Part shown: positions 44,858 through 53,586 of the stretch, in pieces
Position numbering within the stretch: the stretch's first letter is position 1
Layout: each line of letters starts with the position of its first letter
Assembly (NCBI GenBank): GCA_937908115.1
Contig: CALEQZ010000061.1
Location: 1-64,000 of the forward strand
Length of the DNA: 64,000 nucleotides
DNA from: an uncultured Alcaligenaceae bacterium
GTDB lineage: Bacteria > Pseudomonadota > Gammaproteobacteria > Burkholderiales > Burkholderiaceae_B
Direction of reading: 5' to 3'
Made by a program: the position numbers and the translations under genes
The notes under the pieces: generated by a model
What the model saw: the letters and a program-made list of their open reading frames with translations, nothing else
What the model was told of the DNA's origin: nothing
The model's database searches: none

Positions 44858-47800
44858 GCCGCGGGCGCGATGGTCACGCCGGGCGACAGATCAGTGACGC
44901 TGCGCCGGTAGCTGCTGGCGCCTTGCCGCGCCGCGATGTCCAGCCGCGCGAACAAGGGCGCCAGCGCCGAGTTGCCACCCGCATCCCAGATGCGCTGCAA
45001 GTGCCCGGCCACTTGCCGCTGGTTGGCCCGCAGCCCCATCGCCGGCGCATCGAAGTCGGCGGATGCGACGCGCATGCGCACATCGCGTCCGACCCGGCGC
45101 GCCTCGTAGTCAAAGACCGCACTGTCGACGGCGCGCAGCGACCCTTCCATGTCACCCTGCACGGTCAGCACCGTCAGCTCCCGGTTGGGCAGCAGCGCGT
45201 GCGGCAGCACGTCGGCCCATCCCGCCAGGTCGGCATCGCCCTGCACGAGCATGCGGGCAGACCGCATCCGGTCGAAATCCACGTCTGCGCGCAGCACGCC
45301 GCTGGCGGATTGGGTCAAGTCGCCGGCCACCCTCAAGGTTTGGAAGCGGCCGGGCCTGCCGCTGACGATCAGGCCGGCGTTGTCGACATTGGCATCGTAG
45401 GCCAAGGCATCGGTGGCTACCGCACCCGCCTGGTTGTCGAGCTGGCAGGCCGTGTTGCCGTCGGCATTCTGGCAAATCACGTCGCCCTTCAATGTGCCGT
45501 AGTTGTCCACGGTCAAGGTCGAGCCGTACACCCCGTTCGATTTGCCGTCGAAGCGTGCGGCCACGTTCGAGCGCGCACCCAGCGATGCCCCGGCATTGAT
45601 CTGCAGGCGGTTGTTCACGCCGGACGCGACCCAAACGCCGGCGCCCGAACCCGAGCCGCCCTGCACGGCCCCGTTGATCACGACGTTGACCGTCCCGTGG
45701 TCGTCGCCGCCTTCGCTTTGCGCGAAGATCCCGGCCGAGCCAGCGCCGGAGGCATCCAGCGTGCCGGACTGGGTGACGGACACATTGCCCGCCGTCCCGC
45801 CGGATCCGATGCTTCCCGCAAAGCCGCCCAGCGACCCGCCGGCCAGCCCGCCGCCGCCGGCAATGGACTGCGCCACGATGCCGTGGGCATTGGTACCGGA
45901 CGTGGCCAAATAGCCGTTGACGGCCACGCTGACATCCTGCGAATTTGCGGCGAGAAAGCCCATCGCCGCCGGTGTAAAGCTCGCCGCATCGAACGCGATC
46001 GCCTGCGCCGTGTCGCCAGCGATGCCGCCGCCTCCGCCTATGGACTGCGCCACCACGCCATGCGCGCCAGCGCCGCGCGTGGCGAGGGTGCCGCGCAGGT
46101 CCAGCATGACCTTGCCGCCGGTAGCCGGGACGTCCCCGGCCTGGGTGCTGCCGAGCGTGACCGAGCCGAGGCCGTCGGCCGGGCCGCTGGTCGCGATGCC
46201 GCCGCCGCCACCGATGGATTGCGCGACGACCCCCATGGCTCGGTCGCCAAACGTATTGAGATAGAGCTCGGTAGAAACATTGATGGTGCCGCCATTGCCA
46301 CCCGCCTTGCCGTCGTTGCCCACGCGCAGGTCGAATTGCTGGCTGCCGGGATTGGCCGCGGCGCCCGTGCTGCCGGTCATGGCAATGCCGCCGCCGCCCC
46401 CGATCGACTGCATCACGATGCCTATCGCCCCATAGCCCGAGGTACTGAAGCCGTTGCCGCCGTTGCCGTCGAGAAAGGCGGTGATGGTGCCGCCGCGCCC
46501 GCCGGAACCACCGCGCCCGCCAACCGACAGCGTCAGCTCGGACGACGAAAGGCTCGAGGACGCGGAGGATGCGCCGCCCGCGCCACCACCGCCGCCTATC
46601 GATTGCAGGACGACGCCATCGGCATAATCGCCGAAGGTGGTGACGTAGCCGCCCAGCCCGGCGGGTTTGCCGCTGCTGCCGATGTTGCCGCCGGCGCCGC
46701 CCGCGCCACCGGCGCCGCCCACGTATACATCGAACTTGTATTTGGTGCCCTCGTCGTCGAACGGGTTTGGCCACTCCCGGCCGCTGTCGCCGCCCACGGA
46801 CCCGCCCAGCCCGCCCGAGCCGCCGACGCTTTGCACCAGCAGGCCGTCCGCATCGGCGCCATAAGTGGTGATGCGGCCACGGCTGCCGAGGGCGATGGCG
46901 CCGCCATCGCCGCCGCCGGCGCCGCCGCGGCCGACCGACACACTGGCGCTGACGTCCACGCTATTGCCGGTCTCGCCCTCGCCGCTGAACGCGACCCCCA
47001 CTTGGCCACCCTGCGACGCGCCGCCGCCGCCGCCGATGGACTGCACGAGCGCGGCACGCGCCCCGTCGCCCAGCGTCGTCACCTGGCTGGCCGAATCGAT
47101 GGACAGGCTGGCAGTGCCGCCATTGCCGCCGGTGCTACCCGTCCCGCCGATCTCCATCGTGAAGGAGAAGCTCGCGTCCGTATTGACGTCGCGGGCCTTG
47201 CCCGAGCCGATGCCGCCAGAACCGCCGCCGCCGCCCACGCTTTGCACCAAGATCGCGTTGGCCGCCTCGCCCGCCGTGGCGATGCGGCTGCCTTGCAGGG
47301 TCAGCGAGGCCTGGCCGCCCGAGCCGCCACCGCCGCCGCTGCCGCCGATGGCCGCATGCACGCTGCCGCCGATGGTCTCCTTGGTGCCGATCACGGTAGA
47401 GGTCGCCGACGCGCTGCCGCCCGTGCCCCCGCCGCCGCCGATGGACTGAATGAGCACGCCGTGTGAGTTGCCGCCGTGGGTTTCGATCATCGCGTTGGAC
47501 AGCGCGGCGCTGGCCGTCGACCCCGCGCCGCCGCCGCCGCCCGTGCCCCCGTGCGAGAAGCTGATGGCCATGCCGAACGGGACCTCAGGGTCGGGTATGG
47601 CCACGGCCAGGGCCCTGGCCACCGACGCGCCGCCCGAGCCGCCACCGCCGCCGATGGACTGCACCACCACGCCATGCGCGTCGGAATCGGACGCGCCGCG
47701 GGCGGTGGTGACGATCCGCGCATCGGAGATGTTCGCGGTGGCCACGCCACCCGCGCCGCCGTCGCCGCCCGTGCCGCCGGCCGCCAAGGCCATGGAAAAA

Positions 47801-49971
47801 CCGACGCCCACATCCACGGCGTACGCCGCGCCTCCCGTGCCGCCGCCGCCGCCAATGGCCTGGGCGACCACGCCGTGGGCATGGTCGCCGCCGGTCTGCA
47901 CACCCTGGCCGCTGACCTGCACGGTCGACTTGCCGCCTGCGCCGCCACCGCCTCCCGAGCCGCCGATCACGGCCATCCCGTTGGCGCTGCCTGCGTCGCC
48001 GCCGCCACCGCCGATGGACTGGCCCAGGATGCCGATGGCCCCCGACCCGGCGGTGACGACCGCATTGCCCGACTGCTTGACGTTGACCGTACCGCCGGCA
48101 ACGCCCGTGCCACCGGAGCCGCCCAGCGCGACGATGCCGCCGCCTCCGCCGATGGCCTGCGCCACGATGCCATGCGAGGACACGCCGTAGGTCGTGATCG
48201 CCGAGCGGCTGTCGATATTGACCGTGCCGCTGGCCCCGCCCTTGCCGGCATCGTTGCCGGGATTGCCGATCAGCTCGAAGCTGTACCCCGTCGCACCGCC
48301 GGTGCCGCCCATGGACTGACCCAGGATGCCGAAGGAATTGCTGCCGCGGGTCACGATGACGCCGCCGTCCTGCCCTTGCGAGGCATCACCCGTGGTAATG
48401 ACGACCGTGCCGCCAGCGCCGCCGGTGCCGGCCTGCTCCGAAGTGAAATGCACGATGCCGCCGCTATCCACGTAGACGCCGCCGTTGCCGCCGTAGCTGC
48501 GTGCGGCGATGCCGTGGGACTGCACGCCGTTGGTCGAAACCTGGGCGCCGTCGCGCATATAGACGCCGACATCGCCGCCGAAACCACCATTGCCACCGCT
48601 GCTCTCGTTGCGGCCCTTGCCGCCGTCGCCGCCCCAGGCCACCAAGTTAACGCCGGGCAGATAATTGCCCTGGGTCTGGATGGACGAACCCTTGTCTAGG
48701 GTCACGGTGATGACGGGCTTGCCATTGACGGACCCGACGCCTCCACCCCCAGCGCCGCCGCGCTGGTTGCTGAAGAAGTCCGTCGGACCGTCGCCGCCAT
48801 CGCCGCCGCGCCCGATCATCACGATGCCCCCGGAAAGCACCGACAAGTCGTTGGGCGGGGTCACGGCGTCGCTGGTCACGCTCACCTGGCCGCTGTTGAC
48901 GATGGACATCTGGCCGAACCAGCCCCCGATGCCACCGTCATCGCTGCCATCGTTGGAGGCGATCCCGTTGCCACCCTGGCTCAGCATCGACAACCCGCGC
49001 ACGCCTTGGGACATCGCTGCGCCATTGGCCGTCACCTGGACGATGCCACTGTTCTGGATGAGCGACGGTGCGCTTTGGTTGGTCGCGCCGCCATTGCCGT
49101 TGTAGACCCCGCCGTTGCCGCCTATGGCCTCGGCGGCAATGCCCCAGGCCAGTCCCGTGACGTTGCTGGCATTGAGCGTGACCGAGCCCCGGTTCGTGAT
49201 GGTGACGACGTCGACCGCGCCGCCGAAGCCGCCACGCTGGTTGCCACCGGCTGCGCTGTGCTGGCGCCCGCCGTCGCCGCCTATCGACGCCCCGTAAATG
49301 CCGACGCCGCCGTAGGGCATTTGCTCGACCTGGATGTTCGCGCCGTTGTCGATGGTGACCGTCGACCCGCGGCCCCCGTCGCCGCCGCCAAATACCGTGT
49401 CATCGGCGTCGCCGCCCATGCCGCCGACCGACACGCCGTAGATACCGAACATCGTCGTGGCGTCATCCCAGATGCCGGGTGCGCTGCCCGACAGGCCGCC
49501 TGGAACCGGATCGTATTGCGTTGCCGAAATGTTGGCGTTGTTGGTGATGCGGATCGTGCCGCCCGCGCCTGCTTTGGTGCCGTCGCTGGCGTCGCTCGAG
49601 CCGTTGCCGCCCTTGAGGCGCACCACGATGCCCGGCGAACTGGGGCCAAGCAACGCGTTGTTGTTCACCGTATAGCTGCCGCCGGGGCTGCCGTCGTTTT
49701 CATCGCTGCCGTTGCTGCCCGTGAAATCTACGATGACGTTCTGCCACGTGTACCCGCCCTGGTCATACTCGACGGTGCAGGTCGTCGGCGTGGAAGAGCT
49801 GGCCGGCGGGCAACTGACGTCGGCCATGGCAGGCTGCATCAGCAATAGGCCGATCGCGCTGGCCGACAGCGACGACAGCGAGCCGGGAAAGGGATGGGGA
49901 TCCGGCAGCCTGCGGCCCGCCTTGCCTGCGATGTCCTTGCTTCTGGTCAAACTGCGCGCCGCCCCCTTCAT
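44692..49971 (-). CDS. Giant glycine-rich autotransporter, beta-barrel deleted
   Basis: A 1759-residue secreted adhesin-like passenger. A long signal peptide (about 50 residues, hydrophobic core LSASAIGLLLMQPAMA) is followed by a beta-helix-like region with roughly 15 copies of a motif close to HGVVAQSIGGGGG. A linker then leads to a conserved pre-barrel segment (CFWGQATGRFTTQDGSKG). The frame ends after GVAGLSR, so nearly the whole translocator barrel (normally about 250-280 residues) is absent. The last residues come from the truncated response regulator region. RBS AAGGAG precedes ATG 49971. Without the barrel it cannot be displayed, so the locus is probably a pseudogene. Confidence 0.88.
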   Translation of the reverse strand: MKGAARSLTRSKDIAGKAGRRLPDPHPFPGSLSSLSASAIGLLLMQPAMADVSCPPASSSTPTTCTVEYDQGGYTWQNVIVDFTGSNGSDENDGSPGGSYTVNNNALLGPSSPGIVVRLKGGNGSSDASDGTKAGAGGTIRITNNANISATQYDPVPGGLSGSAPGIWDDATTMFGIYGVSVGGMGGDADDTVFGGGDGGRGSTVTIDNGANIQVEQMPYGGVGIYGASIGGDGGRQHSAAGGNQRGGFGGAVDVVTITNRGSVTLNASNVTGLAWGIAAEAIGGNGGVYNGNGGATNQSAPSLIQNSGIVQVTANGAAMSQGVRGLSMLSQGGNGIASNDGSDDGGIGGWFGQMSIVNSGQVSVTSDAVTPPNDLSVLSGGIVMIGRGGDGGDGPTDFFSNQRGGAGGGGVGSVNGKPVITVTLDKGSSIQTQGNYLPGVNLVAWGGDGGKGRNESSGGNGGFGGDVGVYMRDGAQVSTNGVQSHGIAARSYGGNGGVYVDSGGIVHFTSEQAGTGGAGGTVVITTGDASQGQDGGVIVTRGSNSFGILGQSMGGTGGATGYSFELIGNPGNDAGKGGASGTVNIDSRSAITTYGVSSHGIVAQAIGGGGGIVALGGSGGTGVAGGTVNVKQSGNAVVTAGSGAIGILGQSIGGGGGDAGSANGMAVIGGSGGGGGAGGKSTVQVSGQGVQTGGDHAHGVVAQAIGGGGGTGGAAYAVDVGVGFSMALAAGGTGGDGGAGGVATANISDARIVTTARGASDSDAHGVVVQSIGGGGGSGGASVARALAVAIPDPEVPFGMAISFSHGGTGGGGGAGSTASAALSNAMIETHGGNSHGVLIQSIGGGGGTGGSASATSTVIGTKETIGGSVHAAIGGSGGGGGSGGQASLTLQGSRIATAGEAANAILVQSVGGGGGSGGIGSGKARDVNTDASFSFTMEIGGTGSTGGNGGTASLSIDSASQVTTLGDGARAALVQSIGGGGGASQGGQVGVAFSGEGETGNSVDVSASVSVGRGGAGGGDGGAIALGSRGRITTYGADADGLLVQSVGGSGGLGGSVGGDSGREWPNPFDDEGTKYKFDVYVGGAGGAGGAGGNIGSSGKPAGLGGYVTTFGDYADGVVLQSIGGGGGAGGASSASSSLSSSELTLSVGGRGGSGGRGGTITAFLDGNGGNGFSTSGYGAIGIVMQSIGGGGGIAMTGSTGAAANPGSQQFDLRVGNDGKAGGNGGTINVSTELYLNTFGDRAMGVVAQSIGGGGGIATSGPADGLGSVTLGSTQAGDVPATGGKVMLDLRGTLATRGAGAHGVVAQSIGGGGGIAGDTAQAIAFDAASFTPAAMGFLAANSQDVSVAVNGYLATSGTNAHGIVAQSIAGGGGLAGGSLGGFAGSIGSGGTAGNVSVTQSGTLDASGAGSAGIFAQSEGGDDHGTVNVVINGAVQGGSGSGAGVWVASGVNNRLQINAGASLGARSNVAARFDGKSNGVYGSTLTVDNYGTLKGDVICQNADGNTACQLDNQAGAVATDALAYDANVDNAGLIVSGRPGRFQTLRVAGDLTQSASGVLRADVDFDRMRSARMLVQGDADLAGWADVLPHALLPNRELTVLTVQGDMEGSLRAVDSAVFDYEARRVGRDVRMRVASADFDAPAMGLRANQRQVAGHLQRIWDAGGNSALAPLFARLDIAARQGASSYRRSVTDLSPGVTIAPAAQSASNLGIFTSTMMSCPAFTGVDAMTGERDCFWGQATGRFTTQDGSKGVAGLSR
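45700..48360 (-). repeat. QSIGGGGG protein-repeat region of the autotransporter
   Basis: Coding repeats, each about 60-90 codons apart, ending in QSIGGGGG, QAIGGGGG or QSVGGGGG. They make this stretch highly GC-rich and periodic and create long open frames in other phases, including one of 870 codons on the plus strand (44854-47466), which is not a gene. Confidence 0.8.
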
Positions 49972-50074
49972 GCTCGCTCCTTATCGACAAGGCGAGCCGG
50001 TCACGCGAGCGTCCGCCTTTTTGAAACCAAGACGCTCGACTTTTAGCATCGGTCTGCAAGTTTTTTGTCGATTT

Positions 50075-50111
50075 TTCGATGAATCGGCGGTTTTCTTCGA
50101 TGAAACGGCGG
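50075..50111. promoter_or_regulatory. Two 16-bp direct repeats 21 bp apart upstream of the autotransporter
   Basis: TTCGATGAATCGGCGG (50075-50090) and TTCGATGAAACGGCGG (50096-50111) differ at one base and repeat at two helical turns, about 105-140 bases before the autotransporter start. LytTR regulators bind direct repeats with this period, and a broken LytTR-type regulator lies at the other end of the gene, but the bases do not match the usual LytTR consensus. Confidence 0.4.
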
Positions 50112-50150
50112 GCCAGCGAAATCAAGCAAGGAGATTTGTGAAAGCGCCGA

Positions 50151-50597
50151 TCACTCTAGCGCCCAGTCCGGGTGATGGGTGCGCAACCAATCCACCGTGT
50201 GGTGCAGCAGCTCCTCGGCAGCCTGCAGACAGGCGTATAGGGTGGCATCGGTAACGGGCTCGCCTTCGTAGTCGCTCACATTGCGTTGTCGGCGCAACGC
50301 ATCCAATGTGATCAAGTCAGCCTTGGGAACACGCCTGGTCTGGTCCAACGTCTGGATGGCCGTCTGGTGATGACCCGGTCAGCTGGTGGAAGTGCGCCAT
50401 CCATGGGCCCACAGGCCCAGCATGGCACACTGGAGGATGCATTTATAAGCGGCATCGAAGCGGTTGCCGTTGCTGATTTGCTCCACATAAGCATCGGACA
50501 AGTTCTGCCGCGCCGCCTGCAGCAATTTGGCCATGCCGGCTGGGTCAGGCACTTGGGGCTGCAGGCGACCGATGGCCTGCAAGTTGCTCAAGCTCAT
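50151..50597 (-). pseudogene. HEPN-domain protein interrupted by in-frame TGA
   Basis: A HEPN-family partner of a nucleotidyltransferase, about 147 residues in total. Part one (50382-50597) encodes MSLSNLQAIGRLQPQV to RFDAAYKCILQCAMLGLWAHGW and RTSTS. A TGA at 50379-50381 follows, and the same frame continues PGHHQTAIQTLDQTRRVP to LDALRRQRNVSDYEGEPVTD and the natural stop. Homologues read ...STSRPGHHQT, so an Arg CGA to TGA change is the simplest cause. The conserved RRQRNVSDY core, needed for HEPN nuclease or scaffold function, lies after the stop. The gene overlaps the nucleotidyltransferase gene by 53 bases. Confidence 0.75.
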
Positions 50598-51174
50598 GTT
50601 GACCTCCCCAAATCCAGAGTTTGGGCTTGCCCAGCACGTCGCGCACGAAAGCATCGCCCGCGCGGGCCTTGTTGGCCAGCTCCTGCGGTGACCAAACGAC
50701 GGGATTGATCTCGCGTCCCAGCTGATCGTGCAGCGGGTAGAGCGCCTGCACCACGTCCGTGAAACCGACATCGCCCACCAACATGACGTCCACGTCGCTG
50801 CGCTGTGTGGCTGTGCCGCTGGCCATGGAGCCGTAAACGAACGCCAGCATAAGCCGTCCCGAAAGCGGTTCCAATGCCGCACGCAATGCGGGAGCCACGC
50901 CATGTGTCTTGCGGAACATGGCGACCAGCTCGGGGTATAGCGGGTGCTCCATGTTGGCGCTGTAGCGTGTTTGGTTGCCTTGGTCGCTGCGCACCAACAG
51001 CCCCGCATCGGTCAGTTTGCCCAGTTCGCGCCCGAGCGTGCCCGCATGGCTGCCTGTGAGCCTGGCCAGCTCGCGCAGGTGCAGGCTGCGCCCCGGCTGC
51101 AGCAGCAATGTCGCCAGCGCCTGCTGTCGCAAGGCCGGAAACAGCAGGTCCATGGCATCCTGGATGTTGCTCAT
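50545..51174 (-). CDS. HTH-nucleotidyltransferase protein (MNT partner of HEPN)
   Basis: A 209-residue protein combining an N-terminal winged helix (about residues 20-80: LHLRELARLTGSHAGTLGRE) with a polymerase-beta-like nucleotidyltransferase domain. The catalytic core reads FVYGSMASGTATQRSDVDVM, giving the GS motif and the D-x-D metal pair. MNT-HEPN pairs act as toxin-antitoxin modules in which the nucleotidyltransferase modifies the HEPN toxin. The fused DNA-binding domain suggests autoregulation. Its partner at 50151-50597 is disrupted, so the antitoxin-like half remains alone. Confidence 0.85.
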   Translation of the reverse strand: MSNIQDAMDLLFPALRQQALATLLLQPGRSLHLRELARLTGSHAGTLGRELGKLTDAGLLVRSDQGNQTRYSANMEHPLYPELVAMFRKTHGVAPALRAALEPLSGRLMLAFVYGSMASGTATQRSDVDVMLVGDVGFTDVVQALYPLHDQLGREINPVVWSPQELANKARAGDAFVRDVLGKPKLWIWGGQHELEQLAGHRSPAAPSA

Positions 51175-51331
51175 AAGGCGACTATTGTTGCCTTTAAGGC
51201 TGCATTTGGCAAGACACCGACTGGCACCTGCGCCACCCGGCCATCTGATGCGCGGAAAGCCGTCTGGCCGGGTCTGCCTGGCGCGTCAGCGTGCCCAACT
51301 CGCGCACCGCGCCTCGGTCCTCGGTGCTTGC

Positions 51332-52213
51332 TCACAGGCGTTCGGACAAGAAATCCAGGAAACAAGCGATGCGCCGCGCCAGCTGCGTGTTGCGGTAATA
51401 CACCGCATGCAGCGGCTGGCGGAAACCGTTGTCTGCCGATGCCAGCAGGCAGACCAGCCGGCCCGACTCCAGGTCCGCGCGCACCATGAAGTCGGCCAGG
51501 CAGGCGATGCCCGCCCCTGCCAGTGCCAGGCCGCGCAAGGTCTCGCCGCTGGAGGCGGCGATGGTCGGCTGCACGGTGTAGCTATTGCCGCCGTCATGCC
51601 GCAGCGGCCAGACGTTGAGCGACTCGGGCTGGGTGAACCCCAGCAAGGCATGCCCTTCTAGCGCCGCCACCGTGCGCGGCCGGCCATGGCGCGCCAGATA
51701 GTTGGGGCTGGCGACGACGTGCAGGCGCGCGGCCAGCAGGCGCCGCGCATGCAACGCTGAATCCCCCAGCGGGCCGGCGCGCAGCGCAATGTCGGTGCGA
51801 TGCTCGACCAGGTCCACGATGCGGTCGTTGCTGGTGAGCTCCAGGTGGATCGCGGGAAAGCGCTCGCGAAACGCCGCAACGTGCGGCACCACGCAATGCT
51901 GCATCACCGGCGCTGAAGCATCCACGCGCAGCGTCCCCGCTGGCTGCTGGCGGCGGATGCACATGAGCTCCTCGGCCTCGTCGAGCGCGGCCACGATGGC
52001 ACGCGCCCGCTGCAGGAACAGGCAACCCTCTTCGGTCAGCTCCATGCGGCGCGTGGTGCGGGTCAGTAGCGTGACCCCTAGCTGTGCCTCCAGCCGCGCC
52101 AGCGCGCGGCTCACGCCCGAAGCGGTTTGGCCCAGCTGCTCGGCGGCGGCGCTCATGCCGCCGGCATCCACCACGGCAAGAAAGATGCGCAGGCTGTCGG
52201 AATGAAGCGGCAT
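51332..52213 (-). CDS. LysR-family transcriptional regulator
   Basis: A 293-residue LysR protein of the YafC/DsdC-like group often placed beside drug-efflux genes. ATG 52213 (MPLHSDSLRIFLAVVDAGGM) is preferred over 52237, as the helix-turn-helix (GGMSAAAEQLGQTASGVSRA) then sits at the usual distance. It is divergent from an AraJ-like MFS gene, with 147 bases between, and probably regulates it. Confidence 0.92.
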   Translation of the reverse strand: MPLHSDSLRIFLAVVDAGGMSAAAEQLGQTASGVSRALARLEAQLGVTLLTRTTRRMELTEEGCLFLQRARAIVAALDEAEELMCIRRQQPAGTLRVDASAPVMQHCVVPHVAAFRERFPAIHLELTSNDRIVDLVEHRTDIALRAGPLGDSALHARRLLAARLHVVASPNYLARHGRPRTVAALEGHALLGFTQPESLNVWPLRHDGGNSYTVQPTIAASSGETLRGLALAGAGIACLADFMVRADLESGRLVCLLASADNGFRQPLHAVYYRNTQLARRIACFLDFLSERL

Positions 52214-52270
52214 TTTTGCGCCATCGTCATAAGTCAATTGATTTTAGACCTATTTTTCTCAACGATTTTG

Positions 52271-52289
52271 CGGCGCACAATGTGCGCCG
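52271..52289. promoter_or_regulatory. Perfect hairpin/operator between LysR and MFS genes
   Basis: CGGCGCAC-AAT-GTGCGCCG, an 8-bp perfect inverted repeat followed by TTTCTGTTT on the plus strand. It sits in the leader of the MFS gene about 70 bases before its start, so it could be an operator or a leader terminator controlling the transporter. Confidence 0.45.
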
Positions 52290-52360
52290 TTTCTGTTTCT
52301 CCAATGACGGCTCCAAGCCCCCGTGTCCGTCGTGTCATTTTCCGAAAGGAACCTCGCATC

Positions 52361-53530
52361 ATGCCTATCGCGCTTTGGGCGCTTGCCGTGGGAGCCTTTG
52401 GCATCGGTACCACGGAATTCGTCATCATGGGGCTGCTGCCCCAGGTGGGCGCCGACCTCGATGTCTCGCTATCGTCTGCCGGCCTGCTGGTCACCGGTTA
52501 TGCGCTCGGCGTCACGCTGGGCGCGCCGCCCGTGTCCATCATCACTTCGGGCTTGCCGCGCAAGACGCTGTTGCTGTCCCTGATGGTCATTTTCACCGTG
52601 GGCAACCTGGCCTGTGCGCTCGCGCCGAATTACGCCGCGCTGATGGCCGCGCGCGTGCTGACCTCGCTGGCGCATGGCGCCTTCTTCGGCGTGGGTTCGG
52701 TGGTCGCCACCAGCCTCGTTCGCCCGGACAAGCAGGCCTCGGCCATCGCACTGATGTTCACCGGCCTGACGCTGGCCAATGTGCTGGGCGTGCCCTTCGG
52801 CACGTGGCTCGGCCAGGCCTGGGGCTGGCGTGCGACGTTCTGGGCCGTGACCGCGGTCGGCCTGGCCGCGTTGGCCGCCATCGCGGCCTGGGTGCCGGCC
52901 AGCCGCGGCCAGCACCAGGGCAACCTGCGAGGCGAGCTGCGCGCGCTGGTCCGCCCCCAAGTACTGTTGGGTTTCGCCACGACCGTCTTGGGCTTTGGGG
53001 GTGTATTCACCGCTTTCACCTACATCGCCCCGCTGCTGACCGAGCTGTCCGGTTTCCCGTCCTCGGCAGTCTCGCCCATCCTGCTGCTGTTCGGCGCCGG
53101 CCTGGTGATCGGCAACACCTACGGCGGCAAGCTGGCCGACCGGCGCCTGATGCTCACGCTCGTAGGCAGCCTGGCGCTACTGGCCACAGTACTGGCGCTC
53201 TTTGCCTTCACCGTGCACATCAAGGTTGCGGCGGTGGTCACCGTGGCCGTGCTGGGCGCGGCGGCCTTCGCCACCGTGCCGCCGTTGCAGATGCGCGTGC
53301 TGGAACAGGCAAGCGGCGCGCCCAACCTGGCATCGGCCTTCAACATCGCCGCCTTCAACCTGGGCAATGCCGCAGGCGCATGGCTGGGCGGCATTACCAT
53401 CGATCACGGCCCAGGCCTGGGCGCCACGCCGCTGGCAGCCGCGGCCGTCACTGTAGGCGGCCTGCTCGTCGCGCTCTACAGCTGGGGACTGGATCGCCGC
53501 GCCCACCGTGCCGCCGCAGCCATGTGCTAG
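52361..53530 (+). CDS. MFS transporter (AraJ/arabinose-efflux type)
   Basis: A 389-residue permease with 12 predicted spans, beginning MPIALWALAVGAFGIGTTEF, a signature of the AraJ/YdhP/PbuE group. GTTEFVIMGLLP and the loop motif in GGKLADRRLM support the major facilitator assignment. The group exports purine derivatives, sugars or drugs. It is divergent from a LysR regulator. ATG 52361 follows GAAAGGA at a slightly long distance. Confidence 0.92.
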   Translation: MPIALWALAVGAFGIGTTEFVIMGLLPQVGADLDVSLSSAGLLVTGYALGVTLGAPPVSIITSGLPRKTLLLSLMVIFTVGNLACALAPNYAALMAARVLTSLAHGAFFGVGSVVATSLVRPDKQASAIALMFTGLTLANVLGVPFGTWLGQAWGWRATFWAVTAVGLAALAAIAAWVPASRGQHQGNLRGELRALVRPQVLLGFATTVLGFGGVFTAFTYIAPLLTELSGFPSSAVSPILLLFGAGLVIGNTYGGKLADRRLMLTLVGSLALLATVLALFAFTVHIKVAAVVTVAVLGAAAFATVPPLQMRVLEQASGAPNLASAFNIAAFNLGNAAGAWLGGITIDHGPGLGATPLAAAAVTVGGLLVALYSWGLDRRAHRAAAAMC

Positions 53531-53534
53531 GCGC

Positions 53535-53565
53535 AAAAAAAAACGGCCCGCGCCAAGCGGGCCGT
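53535..53565 (-). terminator. Rho-independent terminator of ilvD
   Basis: The stem ACGGCCCGC-GCCAA-GCGGGCCGT (53543-53565) is followed on the minus strand by a run of nine T residues (53535-53543 as A on the plus strand). It lies 22 bases beyond the ilvD stop codon and between convergent genes. On the plus strand the tail TCTTC is weak, so it acts mainly for ilvD. Confidence 0.9.
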
Positions 53566-53586
53566 CTTCACGCCGTCAGCGTGGCT

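Noticed and set aside
44854..47466. An 870-codon open frame on the plus strand
   Set aside because: It is antisense to the glycine-rich autotransporter. GC-rich periodic repeats create long stop-free frames, and its product is low-complexity with no known domain.
45700..48360. Regular repeats considered as a CRISPR array
   Set aside because: The repeats are in frame, encode QSIGGGGG-like peptides, vary in sequence and spacing, and no cas genes are present.
49763..50125. A 120-codon minus-strand frame over the autotransporter promoter
   Set aside because: It overlaps the autotransporter start in another phase. Its repeated RRFIEE/RRFIEK peptide simply reflects the direct DNA repeats.
50379..50381. 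TGA in the HEPN gene as a selenocysteine codon
   Set aside because: No SECIS-like hairpin follows, and family members have Arg, not Cys, at this position.
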